From: Spirochaetota bacterium
Lineage (GTDB): Bacteria; Spirochaetota; UBA4802; UBA5550
Length of the DNA stretch: 64,000 nucleotides
NCBI GenBank assembly: GCA_016933025.1
Contig: JAFGBT010000015.1
Span: forward strand, 204,064 to 268,063
Reading direction: 5' to 3'
Both the position numbers and the translations under genes were made by a program. The notes below the pieces were generated by a model. It saw nothing but the letters and a program-made list of their open reading frames with translations. It was not told the DNA's origin and did no database searches. Of the stretch, positions 53,159 through 61,586 are shown piece after piece. How positions within the stretch are numbered: the first letter of the stretch is position 1; each line of letters starts with the position of its first letter.

Positions 53159-53172
53159 GGGTATTTTGTCAA
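53146..53172 (-). promoter_or_regulatory. Promoter of the tetR-RND operon
   Basis: Minus-strand TTGACA (53167-53172) and TATAAT (53146-53151), both consensus but only 15 bases apart; the -10 box is inside the operator palindrome. Confidence 0.55.
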
Positions 53173-53363
53173 GTATATTATTATTCCGGCCGGGGCGGGG
53201 TTGAAGATGCTCCGGCACTTACGAAGAATGCGGAGGGGAAATTTTGTCTATGATTTTACCCGCACCCCCTATTTTACAGGGGAATTTTAGCCATAATGTA
53301 TTGACATCCCTGCCGTTATGGTCCATCCTGTTTTTATCCTGCTTGTAAATAGGATGGTTAACC

Positions 53364-53549
53364 ATGAAGAATCAAGCCGATAAGGACAGGACAATGGCGC
53401 AGCGGTGCGTCGAATGCCCCGTATGCTCCCGGGCCCGGAGGAGGCAGCGCGGCCTGGCCTACTGGTTTGTCAAGAACATCGAGAACGGCGTCTGCCCCTA
53501 CTGCGCTGCCTACGAGCGCGTCTACGGCAAGAAGGCGCACGAGGCCTGA
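53364..53549 (+). CDS. Cysteine-rich zinc-binding microprotein
   Basis: A 61-residue protein with C15-x2-C18-x2-C21 and C44-x2-C47 (CVECPVCSRARRRQRGLAYWFVKNIENGVCPYCAAYERVYG), likely a single zinc site of ribbon type. The arrangement looks like a constrained domain rather than chance, with AYWFVKNIE between the cysteine groups. The ATG at 53364 has AGGATGG upstream; methionine 11 is an alternative start. It precedes the hydantoinase-family gene by 18 bases. Function unknown. Confidence 0.7.
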   Translation: MKNQADKDRTMAQRCVECPVCSRARRRQRGLAYWFVKNIENGVCPYCAAYERVYGKKAHEA

Positions 53550-53567
53550 TAGCGGGAAACGGCTGCC

Positions 53568-55241
53568 ATGGGGAAATCAGATCTGTATCTCGGCCTTGAC
53601 GTCGGCGGCACGCACACCGACGCGGTACTCGTCGGCGAGAAGGGGATCGTTTCCCACTACAAGGCGGTCACGGACCACGATAACCTCCTCCTCTCGGTGC
53701 GGAGGGCGATCGAGGAGATCACCTCGGGCGTCGATCATAAGAAGATCAAGAGGGTGAACCTCAGCACCACCCTGTCGACCAACGCCATCGTTGAGAACAG
53801 GCTGGAGAACGTCTGCGTGATCATCTCGGCCGGCCCCGGGATTGACCCGGATAATTTCAAGATCGGAAAGAGCTTTCACGCGATTGAGGGATCGATCGAC
53901 CACCGCGGGGCCGAGATCGCGGGCATCGATGACGACGCCGTGGCGAAAATCGCTGGCGACGCCGCCAGGAAAAAGATAAAGACCTTCGCCGCGGTCACCA
54001 AGTTCTCGACCAGGAACCCGGACCACGAGGACGCCGTCGCCGAGATCCTGGGGACCTCGGCCGATTTCATCACCCTGGGACACAAGTTGTCGGGACAGCT
54101 CGGCTTCCCGCGCCGCATCGTAACCGCCTATTTCAACTCGGCGGTCTGGCGCCTGTACAATTCCTTCGCGGACGCGATCGAGTCGGGCCTCGGGGAGATG
54201 GGAATCCAGGGAGAGGTAAACATCCTGAAGGCTGACGGCGGCACCATGCCCTTCTCCCTGTCGCGGGAGGTCCCGGTTGAATCGATCCTCTCCGGTCCGG
54301 CCGCCAGCGTCATGGGCATAGTCGCCCTCTGCGACATCACCCGCGATTCCGTCGTCCTTGATATCGGCGGCACCACCACGGACATCGCCATTTTCGCCGG
54401 CGGCATACCATTGATCGAGAAAGACGGCATATCGCTCCAGGAGTATCCGACCCTGGTGCGCGCGCTCAAGTCGAGATCGATAGGGGTGGGGGGCGATTCG
54501 GCGGTCCGCGCGAGCGGCAAAGAGGTCACGGTGGGGCCGGACCGGAAGGGCCCGGCCCTGGCGGCGGGCGGGAGCCAGCTCGCCCTGATTGACGCCATGA
54601 ACTACCGTAACATCGTCAGCTTCATGGACACCAGGGCGTCGGCCGAGGGAATATCCGTGCTGGCGAAAAAGAGCGGCCTGGCGCCGGCGAAGCTCGCCGA
54701 TACGGCGATTGCGCTCGCCGTGAAGAGGATCAAGTACGAGGTCGACGCCATGCTCGATGAGATCCGGAACCGGCCGGTCTATACCATCCACGAAATGCTC
54801 GAGGGAAGGGAGATCAGGCCGGAGAAGGTCTACGTCATGGGGGGGCCGGCAGAGGCCTTCCGGGGGCTCCTTGCCGACGCGTTCGGGGTGGAGGTGGTCG
54901 TACCGCAAAATTACGACGTGGCCAACGCAGTCGGCGCCGCCCTGGCGAAGACCACCATTGATATCGAGCTCTTCGCCGACACCGGGCGGGGCACGATGCT
55001 GATACCGAACATCGGGGTGAAGAAGAGCATACAGCACGGCTATGCCCTCGCCGATGCGGAGCGGGACGCGCGCGCGTATCTCGCGGAGCACCTCAACGGC
55101 CTCGGCGTGACCGCGCGCGCGGATGAGACCGAAATCATCGAATCATCATCATTCAACATGGTCGAGGGATTCTACAGCTCGGGACGGGACATCAGGGTGA
55201 AGTGCCAGATCAAACCGGGCGTGATGGCGAGGCTGGCATGA
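53568..55241 (+). CDS. Hydantoinase/oxoprolinase-family (HyuA-like) protein
   Basis: A 557-residue ASKHA-fold protein of the hydantoinase A/oxoprolinase group. The phosphate loops are LGLDVGGTHTDAVLV at the start and VLDIGGTTTDIAIFAGG near residue 265, with LSTTLSTNAIVE, ADGGTMP, ESILSGPAASVMG and VYVMGGPAEAF between and after. It is shorter than oxoprolinases and lacks the HyuB-type partner gene, so it is probably an ATP-dependent lactam or amide enzyme of unknown substrate. The HDAC-family gene overlaps its stop codon (ATGA). Confidence 0.9.
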   Translation: MGKSDLYLGLDVGGTHTDAVLVGEKGIVSHYKAVTDHDNLLLSVRRAIEEITSGVDHKKIKRVNLSTTLSTNAIVENRLENVCVIISAGPGIDPDNFKIGKSFHAIEGSIDHRGAEIAGIDDDAVAKIAGDAARKKIKTFAAVTKFSTRNPDHEDAVAEILGTSADFITLGHKLSGQLGFPRRIVTAYFNSAVWRLYNSFADAIESGLGEMGIQGEVNILKADGGTMPFSLSREVPVESILSGPAASVMGIVALCDITRDSVVLDIGGTTTDIAIFAGGIPLIEKDGISLQEYPTLVRALKSRSIGVGGDSAVRASGKEVTVGPDRKGPALAAGGSQLALIDAMNYRNIVSFMDTRASAEGISVLAKKSGLAPAKLADTAIALAVKRIKYEVDAMLDEIRNRPVYTIHEMLEGREIRPEKVYVMGGPAEAFRGLLADAFGVEVVVPQNYDVANAVGAALAKTTIDIELFADTGRGTMLIPNIGVKKSIQHGYALADAERDARAYLAEHLNGLGVTARADETEIIESSSFNMVEGFYSSGRDIRVKCQIKPGVMARLA

Positions 55242-56548
55242 TCAAGTCGCAAAAAAGGATGGGCCTCATATTTTTCCCGGCGTACGACTGGGCAATATCC
55301 CCCACGCACCCGGAGCGCGAGGAGCGCCTCCTCTACACCCAGGACCAGCTGCGCGAGGAGGGGATATTCGACATAGACGGGCTCGTCGAGTTCAAGCCGG
55401 ATATCGCCACCGAAGAGGACGTGATGCGGACCCATTTCTGCTTCCCGGACGTGGCCGCCGTCACGACCGAGTCGCACATGATATCGGCCGGCGGCGCGCT
55501 GAAGGCGGCGCGCATCGTGCTCGACGGCCAGGTCGACCGGTCCTTCGCGCTGGTGCGGCCTCCCGGACACCATGCCATGAAGTCGGTCCATGGGAACCGG
55601 GGCTTCTGCAACATCAACAACGAAGCGATCATGATCGATTACATCCGTGACCGCTACGGCATGAAGAAGATAGCAATCGTTGACACCGACTGCCACCACG
55701 GGGACGGGACGCAGGATATTTACTGGAACGATCCCGACATCCTCTACATCTCCATACACCAGGACGGGAGGACGCTCTATCCCGGCTCCGGGCACGTCAA
55801 CGAGCTCGGCGGGCCGAACGCCGTCGGCAGGACCATCAATATCCCCCTTCCGCCCGAGACCTCGGACGAGGGAATCCTCTTCGCCATAGACGAGATGGTC
55901 CTTCCGATCCTCAAGGACTTCAAGCCCGAGCTCATCGTCAATTCCGCAGGCCAGGACAACCACTACACCGATCCGATCACCAACATGAATTTCTCGGCGC
56001 AAGGGTACGCGGCGCTGAACGACAAGCTGAACCCGCACATCGCGGTGCTCGAGGGCGGCTACTCGATACAGGGAGCGCTCCCCTACGTGAATCTGGGGAT
56101 TATCCTCGCCATGGCGGGCGTCGATTATTCCTGCGTTAAGGAGCCGGATTACCGGCCCGGCGCGCTTCGCCAGGACGCGCGGATCACCGACTACATCAAG
56201 AAGCTGAAGGACGTGGTGCTGGGCGCCTATTTCGAGCCCCCGGCCTACCAGGGCCTCCCGCCTTACGGCGAGTTCATGACGCGGAAAAAGAACATCTACT
56301 ATGACACGGACGGCATACGCGAAACGCAGATGGAGTCGATCCTTCGCTGTAAAGAGTGCTCCGGCCTCTTCAGCCTGGAGACGTTCTCCACGGTCTACTC
56401 GCTGTCGCTCGGCGTCGAGATCCCGATCGGCGCCTGCCCGGCGTGCCGCAAGGAAGGGGGAAAGCTCATCGCCTCGGCAAAAAAATCGGGGAAGTACAGC
56501 ACCATCCAGGTGATTGACCGGGTGAAGAAGGAATACTATCGGGTATAG
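55238..56548 (+). CDS. HDAC-family amidohydrolase with C-terminal zinc ribbon
   Basis: A 436-residue protein. The histone-deacetylase-fold domain (about 8-330) has the histidine pair H111-H112 in RPPGHHAM, zinc ligands D151 and H153 in VDTDCHHGDG, the third ligand D240 in NSAGQDNH, and the catalytic tyrosine Y275 in LEGGYS. A C-terminal ribbon adds C371-x2-C374 and C400-x2-C403. Bacterial relatives deacetylate polyamines, acetoin-linked or other small N-acyl substrates. The ATG at 55238 overlaps the hydantoinase-family stop codon by four bases, so the two proteins are surely made together. The ribbon fusion is unusual. Confidence 0.9.
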   Translation: MIKSQKRMGLIFFPAYDWAISPTHPEREERLLYTQDQLREEGIFDIDGLVEFKPDIATEEDVMRTHFCFPDVAAVTTESHMISAGGALKAARIVLDGQVDRSFALVRPPGHHAMKSVHGNRGFCNINNEAIMIDYIRDRYGMKKIAIVDTDCHHGDGTQDIYWNDPDILYISIHQDGRTLYPGSGHVNELGGPNAVGRTINIPLPPETSDEGILFAIDEMVLPILKDFKPELIVNSAGQDNHYTDPITNMNFSAQGYAALNDKLNPHIAVLEGGYSIQGALPYVNLGIILAMAGVDYSCVKEPDYRPGALRQDARITDYIKKLKDVVLGAYFEPPAYQGLPPYGEFMTRKKNIYYDTDGIRETQMESILRCKECSGLFSLETFSTVYSLSLGVEIPIGACPACRKEGGKLIASAKKSGKYSTIQVIDRVKKEYYRV

Positions 56549-56551
56549 CGC

Positions 56552-57211
56552 TCAGTCCTCGAGCACGAAGGTGATGGGGAGTCTCATCAGCATTTTCACC
56601 GGCCTGCCGCCGATCTTGCCCGGCCTGAACCGGAGCCTGCCGACAACTTTCATCGCGGCCTCGTCGAACCCGTAGCCCGAGGGAGGGGAGACGATCTTGG
56701 CGCTTTTGATGGTGCCGTCTTCGTTCACCTGCATCTGGACCAGCACCGTCCTGCGCGTGATGTTGGCCGAGCGCGCCGCCTGCGGGAAATACCTGTTCAG
56801 ATCAAAATCGAGTATCGGGATCGGCGGGCGGTCACTCAGGTCCGCGAACATGTAGCCGTCCTCGTCGGTGCCGTCGCCCGAGAGCTTGTTGATGTCTATG
56901 TCGGTGCTTTCCGCGTCGGGCTTGTCCGTTCCCGTGCCCTCGATCCACTCCTCCTTGTGAACCGGAGCCGGATTCGAGTCGCCGCCGAGCGGGATCGACG
57001 GCAGGTCGATGTAATCGATCTCGACATCCTTCATCTTGATCCTGTCGGCGTTGATCAGCGCCTCGTCATCGTCGATGAGCGACGGCATGTTCGAAATATA
57101 ATACGCGAGGCATCCCGCGCCGTGCAGGACTATCGAGACGGTCAGGCATATCTGGAAGAGGTCCATGCCGCGGACCTTCGCGATGATGCGGTGAATTACG
57201 CGCGCTGACAC
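56552..57211 (-). CDS. tonB: TonB-family energy transducer
   Basis: A 219-residue TonB-type protein. One N-terminal membrane anchor (about 15-42, MDLFQICLTVSIVLHGAGCLAYYI) has the conserved S/H pair region SIVLHG. An acidic linker replaces the usual proline-rich spacer. The C-terminal TonB fold (about 135-217) reads ARSANITRRTVLVQMQVNEDGTIKSAKIV and MKVVGRLRFRPGKIGGRPV. It is the last gene of the exbB-exbD-tonB operon and would energise outer-membrane receptors, none of which is in the window. It is convergent with the HDAC-family gene, 3 bases apart. Confidence 0.9.
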   Translation of the reverse strand: MSARVIHRIIAKVRGMDLFQICLTVSIVLHGAGCLAYYISNMPSLIDDDEALINADRIKMKDVEIDYIDLPSIPLGGDSNPAPVHKEEWIEGTGTDKPDAESTDIDINKLSGDGTDEDGYMFADLSDRPPIPILDFDLNRYFPQAARSANITRRTVLVQMQVNEDGTIKSAKIVSPPSGYGFDEAAMKVVGRLRFRPGKIGGRPVKMLMRLPITFVLED

Positions 57212-57225
57212 GGGTATATCCTGTT

Positions 57226-57627
57226 TCAGTGTTTTACCGAGAGGGCGATGCGGGTGACTCCCGACTGCCTGATGAGGCCCATCACGCGCGCAATGGTCCC
57301 GTACGGCAGGCGCTCGTCCGCGGAGAGCGTCACCCTCATGTTCGGTCTGTATTTCGATTCCCGGGAGAGCTTTGCGACCATCGTCTCCTGGGTCGTTTCG
57401 GTGTCCTCCATCATCAGCTTGCCGTCCTTGGTGATGGCGATCTGGATGGACTGCATGACATTCGGGTCGGACGCGTTCACTTTTGGAAGGTTGATGTTGA
57501 TCGACTCCATCTTGATAAAGTTCGCCGTGACCATGAAGATGACCAGGAGTACGAGGAGCACGTCGACCATCGGGGTAATGTTTATATAACCGATTTCGTC
57601 GTCGTCCCCGCCGGGTAGCAGTGCCAT
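57226..57627 (-). CDS. exbD: Biopolymer transport protein ExbD
   Basis: A 133-residue ExbD/TolR protein with a single N-terminal membrane segment and the essential aspartate in NITPMVDVLLVLLVIFMVTA. The periplasmic domain ends GTIARVMGLIRQSGVTRIALSV. It starts 4 bases after the exbB stop codon and is part of the proton channel driving TonB. Confidence 0.94.
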   Translation of the reverse strand: MALLPGGDDDEIGYINITPMVDVLLVLLVIFMVTANFIKMESININLPKVNASDPNVMQSIQIAITKDGKLMMEDTETTQETMVAKLSRESKYRPNMRVTLSADERLPYGTIARVMGLIRQSGVTRIALSVKH

Positions 57628-57631
57628 GTGA

Positions 57632-58291
57632 TTACCTCCGTGCCTTCTTGGGTTTTGCGGCGGCCTCCGTCTTTCGCGCGCGCAGGCCGGCGCTGATTTC
57701 CCGGGAAAGTATTTCCAGCTGCTGTATGATGACCTTGACTTTTTTGGAGAAGTAGTTGTTCGCCATGACCACCGGGATAGCGATGAAGAGGCCGGCCGCC
57801 GTCGCCAGCAGCGCCCTCGATATGCTCCTCATGACGACGTCGGCGCCGGTGCTTCCGAGTGTGCCGAGGCCGTGGAAGGCCTTGATGACGCCCAGGACCG
57901 TTCCGAGGAGGCCGATGAAGGGAGCGTTGTTGCCGAGCGTGTTCAGTATGGTCAGCCGTTTCTCGAGGTCGATCTTCTCCTCTATGATTTTTCCCGACAT
58001 CAGGTCGCTGAGCCCGTGGGTGTCCTTGACGGCATGGTCGATGGCAAACAGGGCAAAGCGCGTGTACGCGTTCTCGCCCGATTTCTTAACCAGGTCCGCC
58101 GCCGTCTTGAGGTCTCGCTTCCTGAAAAGCCTGATGAGCTCTTCGGCGAAAAGGGAAATTTGTTTATTCGAGTTTTTTCTGAAAACGATCGCCCGCTCCA
58201 TTCCGACCGCCAGGGCCAGGACGCTTGCGAAGACGAGCACGATGAAGACGAAGGTCTCTCCGTAACCGACAAATAAAAGGATATCTGACAT
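57632..58291 (-). CDS. exbB: MotA/TolQ/ExbB proton channel protein
   Basis: A 219-residue ExbB with three membrane helices and the family block NTLGNNAPFIGLLGTVLGVIKAFHGLG...SRALLATAAGLFIAIPVVMANNYF. The start is the ATG at 58291 (MSDILLFVGYG); the in-frame extension to 58354 would run through an upstream palindrome. First gene of exbB-exbD-tonB. Confidence 0.94.
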   Translation of the reverse strand: MSDILLFVGYGETFVFIVLVFASVLALAVGMERAIVFRKNSNKQISLFAEELIRLFRKRDLKTAADLVKKSGENAYTRFALFAIDHAVKDTHGLSDLMSGKIIEEKIDLEKRLTILNTLGNNAPFIGLLGTVLGVIKAFHGLGTLGSTGADVVMRSISRALLATAAGLFIAIPVVMANNYFSKKVKVIIQQLEILSREISAGLRARKTEAAAKPKKARR

Positions 58292-58315
58292 AGGCTCTCT
58301 CTGGTAAACTTGATT

Positions 58316-58331
58316 ATCTGTTAGAACAGAT
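58316..58331. promoter_or_regulatory. 16-base palindrome upstream of exbB
   Basis: ATCTGTT-AG-AACAGAT is a perfect inverted repeat 24 bases upstream of the exbB start codon. It does not resemble a Fur box (GATAATGATTATC). Likely an operator for an unidentified repressor. Confidence 0.5.
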
Positions 58332-58482
58332 GAGTATCGCGACAAAGGACACATTATTAACCGGAAGGTTAAGACTGCAATACATTTTTTTGTCGTTCCT
58401 CTATTTGTAGGATAATGGACACGCCGTCAGGTTACAATACTGTGCGGCCGCGCGCGGGTACGCGGGGCGTCTCGTCGGCGCG

Positions 58483-59856
58483 CTATTCCAGGGTATGGAA
58501 GACCCACGGGTCGTTATAATGGCCGTAGAGGGCAGATATCGTCCTTTCCGACAGGTCCATCAGAACAACATGCTGCTGAACTGACTGGGTAGGGTCGGTG
58601 CTGTAGTCCGTGTCATATCCGATATGGTAGGGGCTGGGCGGGTGCATATAGTCGATTATTTCCCTTCCGGATGCCGGGTCCAGCGTTCCATAGGCGTCGA
58701 GAAGGAGGCCGGTCAGAATGCCGTAGCGGGCCGCTGAGCCGGGTCGGCAGTCGTCAATAGGATACATCTCCGGGGTGAAGGCATGGTTGGTGACGACCAC
58801 GAGGTCGTCTTCCGCTTCTATGGGGTCGGGGGCGGCCGCATCATAGCTGATCCAGTCCGCGTACCTCGCCGACACTCGATGATCATAGACCTCGAACACG
58901 GCGCCCGCGCCTGCGGCGTCCCCTATGATATAGAAGCAGGGGGCTGTCTCGTCGGCCTCGCGGATCATGGCCTCAGCGTCCGCCATGCTGCCCGAGTACT
59001 GCAGTAATTTCCTGTCGAGGAGCCACATCCCGATCCCGCCGGGGAATCCCGATCGGTCGCTCGCACGGAACATGTTGGAGCCCACGCCGATGCCTGTGGA
59101 ATTGAGTCCGGTGATCACTCCGACCATGCCGGGGAAGGTGACCGCGACAAAGCGTCTCCCCCGTCGGGGGACGTATTCGGCCAGACAGGTGATCGAATCG
59201 AGCGGGTCGGGGGTCCACATGAAATGGCGGCCCATGAGCGCTCTTCCATCAATGGTCGCGTCGCCGAAGGCGATGAAACCCTGGCACGATTCGAACAGTG
59301 AGCTCAGGAGCGAGGCGACCAGGTCCGAGGTCAGAAGATACTGCATTGCCGGGAGGAAATTGACCAGGAGCACGTGGTGATAGGTGACCGGCTTGATCGC
59401 GGCCGATTTTTTCCCGAGGGCCGCGTTCGTGCCGTCGGCGATTCCGCGCATCTCTTCCCTGTATTCATCGGGCACGTCAGCTGCCATGAGGTCGAGAAGG
59501 TCCTGGATCGCCTTTATACGTAATAACAAGTCCAGGCCGTCCGCCGTCGCTTCGACGTCAGTTATGCCCAGCGAGGGCATGATGAGATTTAGCACGTTTA
59601 CCACGTAATCGCCGTGGCAGAGCTTCACCACGTCGTCCGGCCTGAAATGGCCGATGGCGTAGCCGATCTGGTAGGGCGTTCCCTCCAGGTGCATCAGGTA
59701 TTTGCCGGTGTCGCCGATTTCGGTGATAGAGCTCTTCGGGCTTATCGGCGCCGGGCGGCCGCAGGTGAAGCCGGCGAGGCCGCTTATAATGAATAACACA
59801 AGGAAGACGCGGATCAGTGTCCGCATCCGGATTTCTCTCGTTTTATTGAACAGCAT
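58483..59856 (-). CDS. C45-family (acyltransferase/amidohydrolase, NTN-type) lipoprotein
   Basis: A 457-residue protein. The hydrophobic N-terminus ends SGLAGFTCGRP, a relaxed lipobox with C32. The autocatalytic nucleophile of the C45/AAT group is probably C191 in FESCQGFIAFGDATIDGRALMGRHFMW, followed by TFPGMVGVITGLNSTGIGVGSN. Earlier, EGTPYQIGYAIGHF and EEMRGIADGTNAA fit the family. It should be an exported N-terminal-nucleophile hydrolase acting on an amide such as an N-acyl amino compound. The ATG at 59856 has AAGGAGG 7 bases upstream. Monocistronic. Confidence 0.88.
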   Translation of the reverse strand: MLFNKTREIRMRTLIRVFLVLFIISGLAGFTCGRPAPISPKSSITEIGDTGKYLMHLEGTPYQIGYAIGHFRPDDVVKLCHGDYVVNVLNLIMPSLGITDVEATADGLDLLLRIKAIQDLLDLMAADVPDEYREEMRGIADGTNAALGKKSAAIKPVTYHHVLLVNFLPAMQYLLTSDLVASLLSSLFESCQGFIAFGDATIDGRALMGRHFMWTPDPLDSITCLAEYVPRRGRRFVAVTFPGMVGVITGLNSTGIGVGSNMFRASDRSGFPGGIGMWLLDRKLLQYSGSMADAEAMIREADETAPCFYIIGDAAGAGAVFEVYDHRVSARYADWISYDAAAPDPIEAEDDLVVVTNHAFTPEMYPIDDCRPGSAARYGILTGLLLDAYGTLDPASGREIIDYMHPPSPYHIGYDTDYSTDPTQSVQQHVVLMDLSERTISALYGHYNDPWVFHTLE

Positions 59857-59871
59857 GACGGGCCTCCTTGT

Positions 59872-59900
59872 CGTATAATCAAGGCTGAGACCGAACGCAA
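59872..59900 (-). promoter_or_regulatory. Candidate promoter of the C45-family gene
   Basis: Minus-strand TTGCGT (59895-59900) and TATACG (59872-59877) at 17 bases, just upstream of the ribosome-binding site. Confidence 0.35.
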
Positions 59901-60430
59901 CGCAATGGTGCCGGGGATATCCAAACGATATACGGCATATGCTTAAAAAAGATGTAGGGATGGATGGATTTATATGTATGGTTTCTTATACAAATTGGGG
60001 TTGTGCGCGTCAATTAATTTTTAGGGCAGGGTGGCGGCTCGCGGTTTCGCCGCAAGCCGGCGCTGAAGAGAGCGCAATCAAGCTGTTATTTCCGAATTGC
60101 GACAAGGGGATCTTTTCCCATGATGCTGCCGATAATATTTTTTACATCGAAACAAATTTTGCTTGATATGCCATGGGTTCGCCGGTTATTATTATACATT
60201 GAAAAGTTTCCTGCTGGGCACCCGGATCTGTTTAACAAACGGCAGCTGCGTGGAGTTAAAACAGAATAGTATCGAATAGTTCATGGTGATGCCTGTTTTC
60301 AATTACTTCCCGACAAATTGGGCGTGTAATATTCCGTTGATCCTTTACATCTAACGCAATCCTGTATCATGCGGAAATACAGAAACCGACGTTACCGCGT
60401 CTGAATATATATATTAATTTGGAGGTGGCC
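59901..60430. other. Gene-free region between the C45 and peroxidase genes
   Basis: This divergent gap of about 530 bases becomes AT-rich toward the peroxidase gene. A 75-codon plus-strand frame at 59939 has no ribosome-binding site and no protein-like pattern. No repeat, RNA or convincing promoter for the peroxidase gene was recognised. Confidence 0.5.
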
Positions 60431-61576
60431 ATGAATCGATATCTGTTTGGTATATGCATCGCAACCGTATTGATAGCCGGTGTGAAGCCGGAGGCGAAGT
60501 TCAATCTCTCCGAATTTCTGGTGAACGACGCGCAGCTCGGCCTGCCGGCGATGAAGGTACCGGGAGACAATCCAATCACTAAAGAGAAAGTCCTCCTGGG
60601 TGAAAAATTATTCCTCGATGAACGGTTCAGCTCGACCGGCAAGGTGTCATGCGCCACCTGCCATCTGCCGGAAAAAGCCTTTACCGACAGCCCCCTGAAG
60701 GTGTCCGAGGGCATTGACAAGCTGACGGGAACGAGAAACGCCCCGACCGTCATCAATGCCGCCTTCAACAAGATGCAGTTCTGGGACGGGCGTTCGCCGG
60801 ACCTCGAGGACCAGGCGCTGCACCCGTTCGTGAATCCCGTGGAAATGGGGCTTGAGAATCATGACCCAATATTGAAAATCGTCAGGACGGACCCCGAGTA
60901 CGTCAAACAGTTCAAGAATGTTTTCAAGATAGATCCGCAGCAGATAGCAATCAAGCATGTGGTGATGTCGATCGCCGCTTTCGAGCGGGTGATTATATCG
61001 TCAAACAGCCGTTTTGACCGCTGGTATTTCAGGGGTGAAAATGTTTTAAGCGAAAAGGAAAAACAGGGTTTCGATATTTTCATTAACAAGGGACGCTGCG
61101 TTTCCTGCCATATTGTCGAGTACACGACCGCTCTTTTTACCGACGGCAAGTTCCATAACGTCGGGGTCGGGATCAATACCGTGCCCGAAGATGAAATAGC
61201 CCGTCTGTCCGCTGAGTTTTTGGAGGCCAAATACAACCGGACGGACGTTGACCTGAAAGTGCTGGGCGATCCGCAGGCGTCTGAGCTGGGCCGCTTCGCC
61301 GTGACGCGAAACGTCTCCGAGATGGGCGCCTTCAAGACGCCCATGCTGAGGGACATCGCCCTGACCGCGCCCTACATGCACGACGGCTCTCTGAAGACTC
61401 TTGAGGATGTCATTGACCACTACAACCGCGGGGGAGCCAGCTCCGACAGTGAGAAAATAAATCCATATCTCAGCGGCGGGATCAGGCCCCTGGACCTGAC
61501 GGATGATGAAAAGGCCGCGCTGGTCGCCTTCATGAAAACGCTGACCGGCAAAAAGTTCGAAAAATTTCAACAATAA
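60431..61576 (+). CDS. Di-haem cytochrome c peroxidase family protein
   Basis: A 381-residue exported protein (signal about 1-22) with two haem c motifs, C74-x2-C77-H78 (CATCH) and C223-x2-C226-H227 (CVSCH). Between them are TGTRNAPTVINAAFNKMQFWDGRSPDLEDQA and HPFVNPVEMG, hallmark stretches of bacterial CCP/MauG enzymes; FKTPMLRDIALTAPYMHDGSLKTLEDVIDHYNRGG is near the end. It reduces peroxide in the periplasm or oxidises a substrate, as MauG does. The ATG at 60431 has GGAGGTGG; the TTG at 60419 is inside that region and rejected. First gene of a three-gene operon. Confidence 0.95.
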   Translation: MNRYLFGICIATVLIAGVKPEAKFNLSEFLVNDAQLGLPAMKVPGDNPITKEKVLLGEKLFLDERFSSTGKVSCATCHLPEKAFTDSPLKVSEGIDKLTGTRNAPTVINAAFNKMQFWDGRSPDLEDQALHPFVNPVEMGLENHDPILKIVRTDPEYVKQFKNVFKIDPQQIAIKHVVMSIAAFERVIISSNSRFDRWYFRGENVLSEKEKQGFDIFINKGRCVSCHIVEYTTALFTDGKFHNVGVGINTVPEDEIARLSAEFLEAKYNRTDVDLKVLGDPQASELGRFAVTRNVSEMGAFKTPMLRDIALTAPYMHDGSLKTLEDVIDHYNRGGASSDSEKINPYLSGGIRPLDLTDDEKAALVAFMKTLTGKKFEKFQQ

Positions 61577-61586
61577 GGAGCCCGCT

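Noticed and set aside
53577-55091. A 504-codon minus-strand frame opposite the hydantoinase-family gene
   Set aside because: It is the antisense shadow of a GC-rich gene with clear family motifs on the plus strand; the minus product is rich in Arg, Asp and Gly with no recognisable domain.
59939-60166. A 75-codon plus-strand frame upstream of the peroxidase gene
   Set aside because: No ribosome-binding site precedes it, composition is not coding-like, and no motif is seen.
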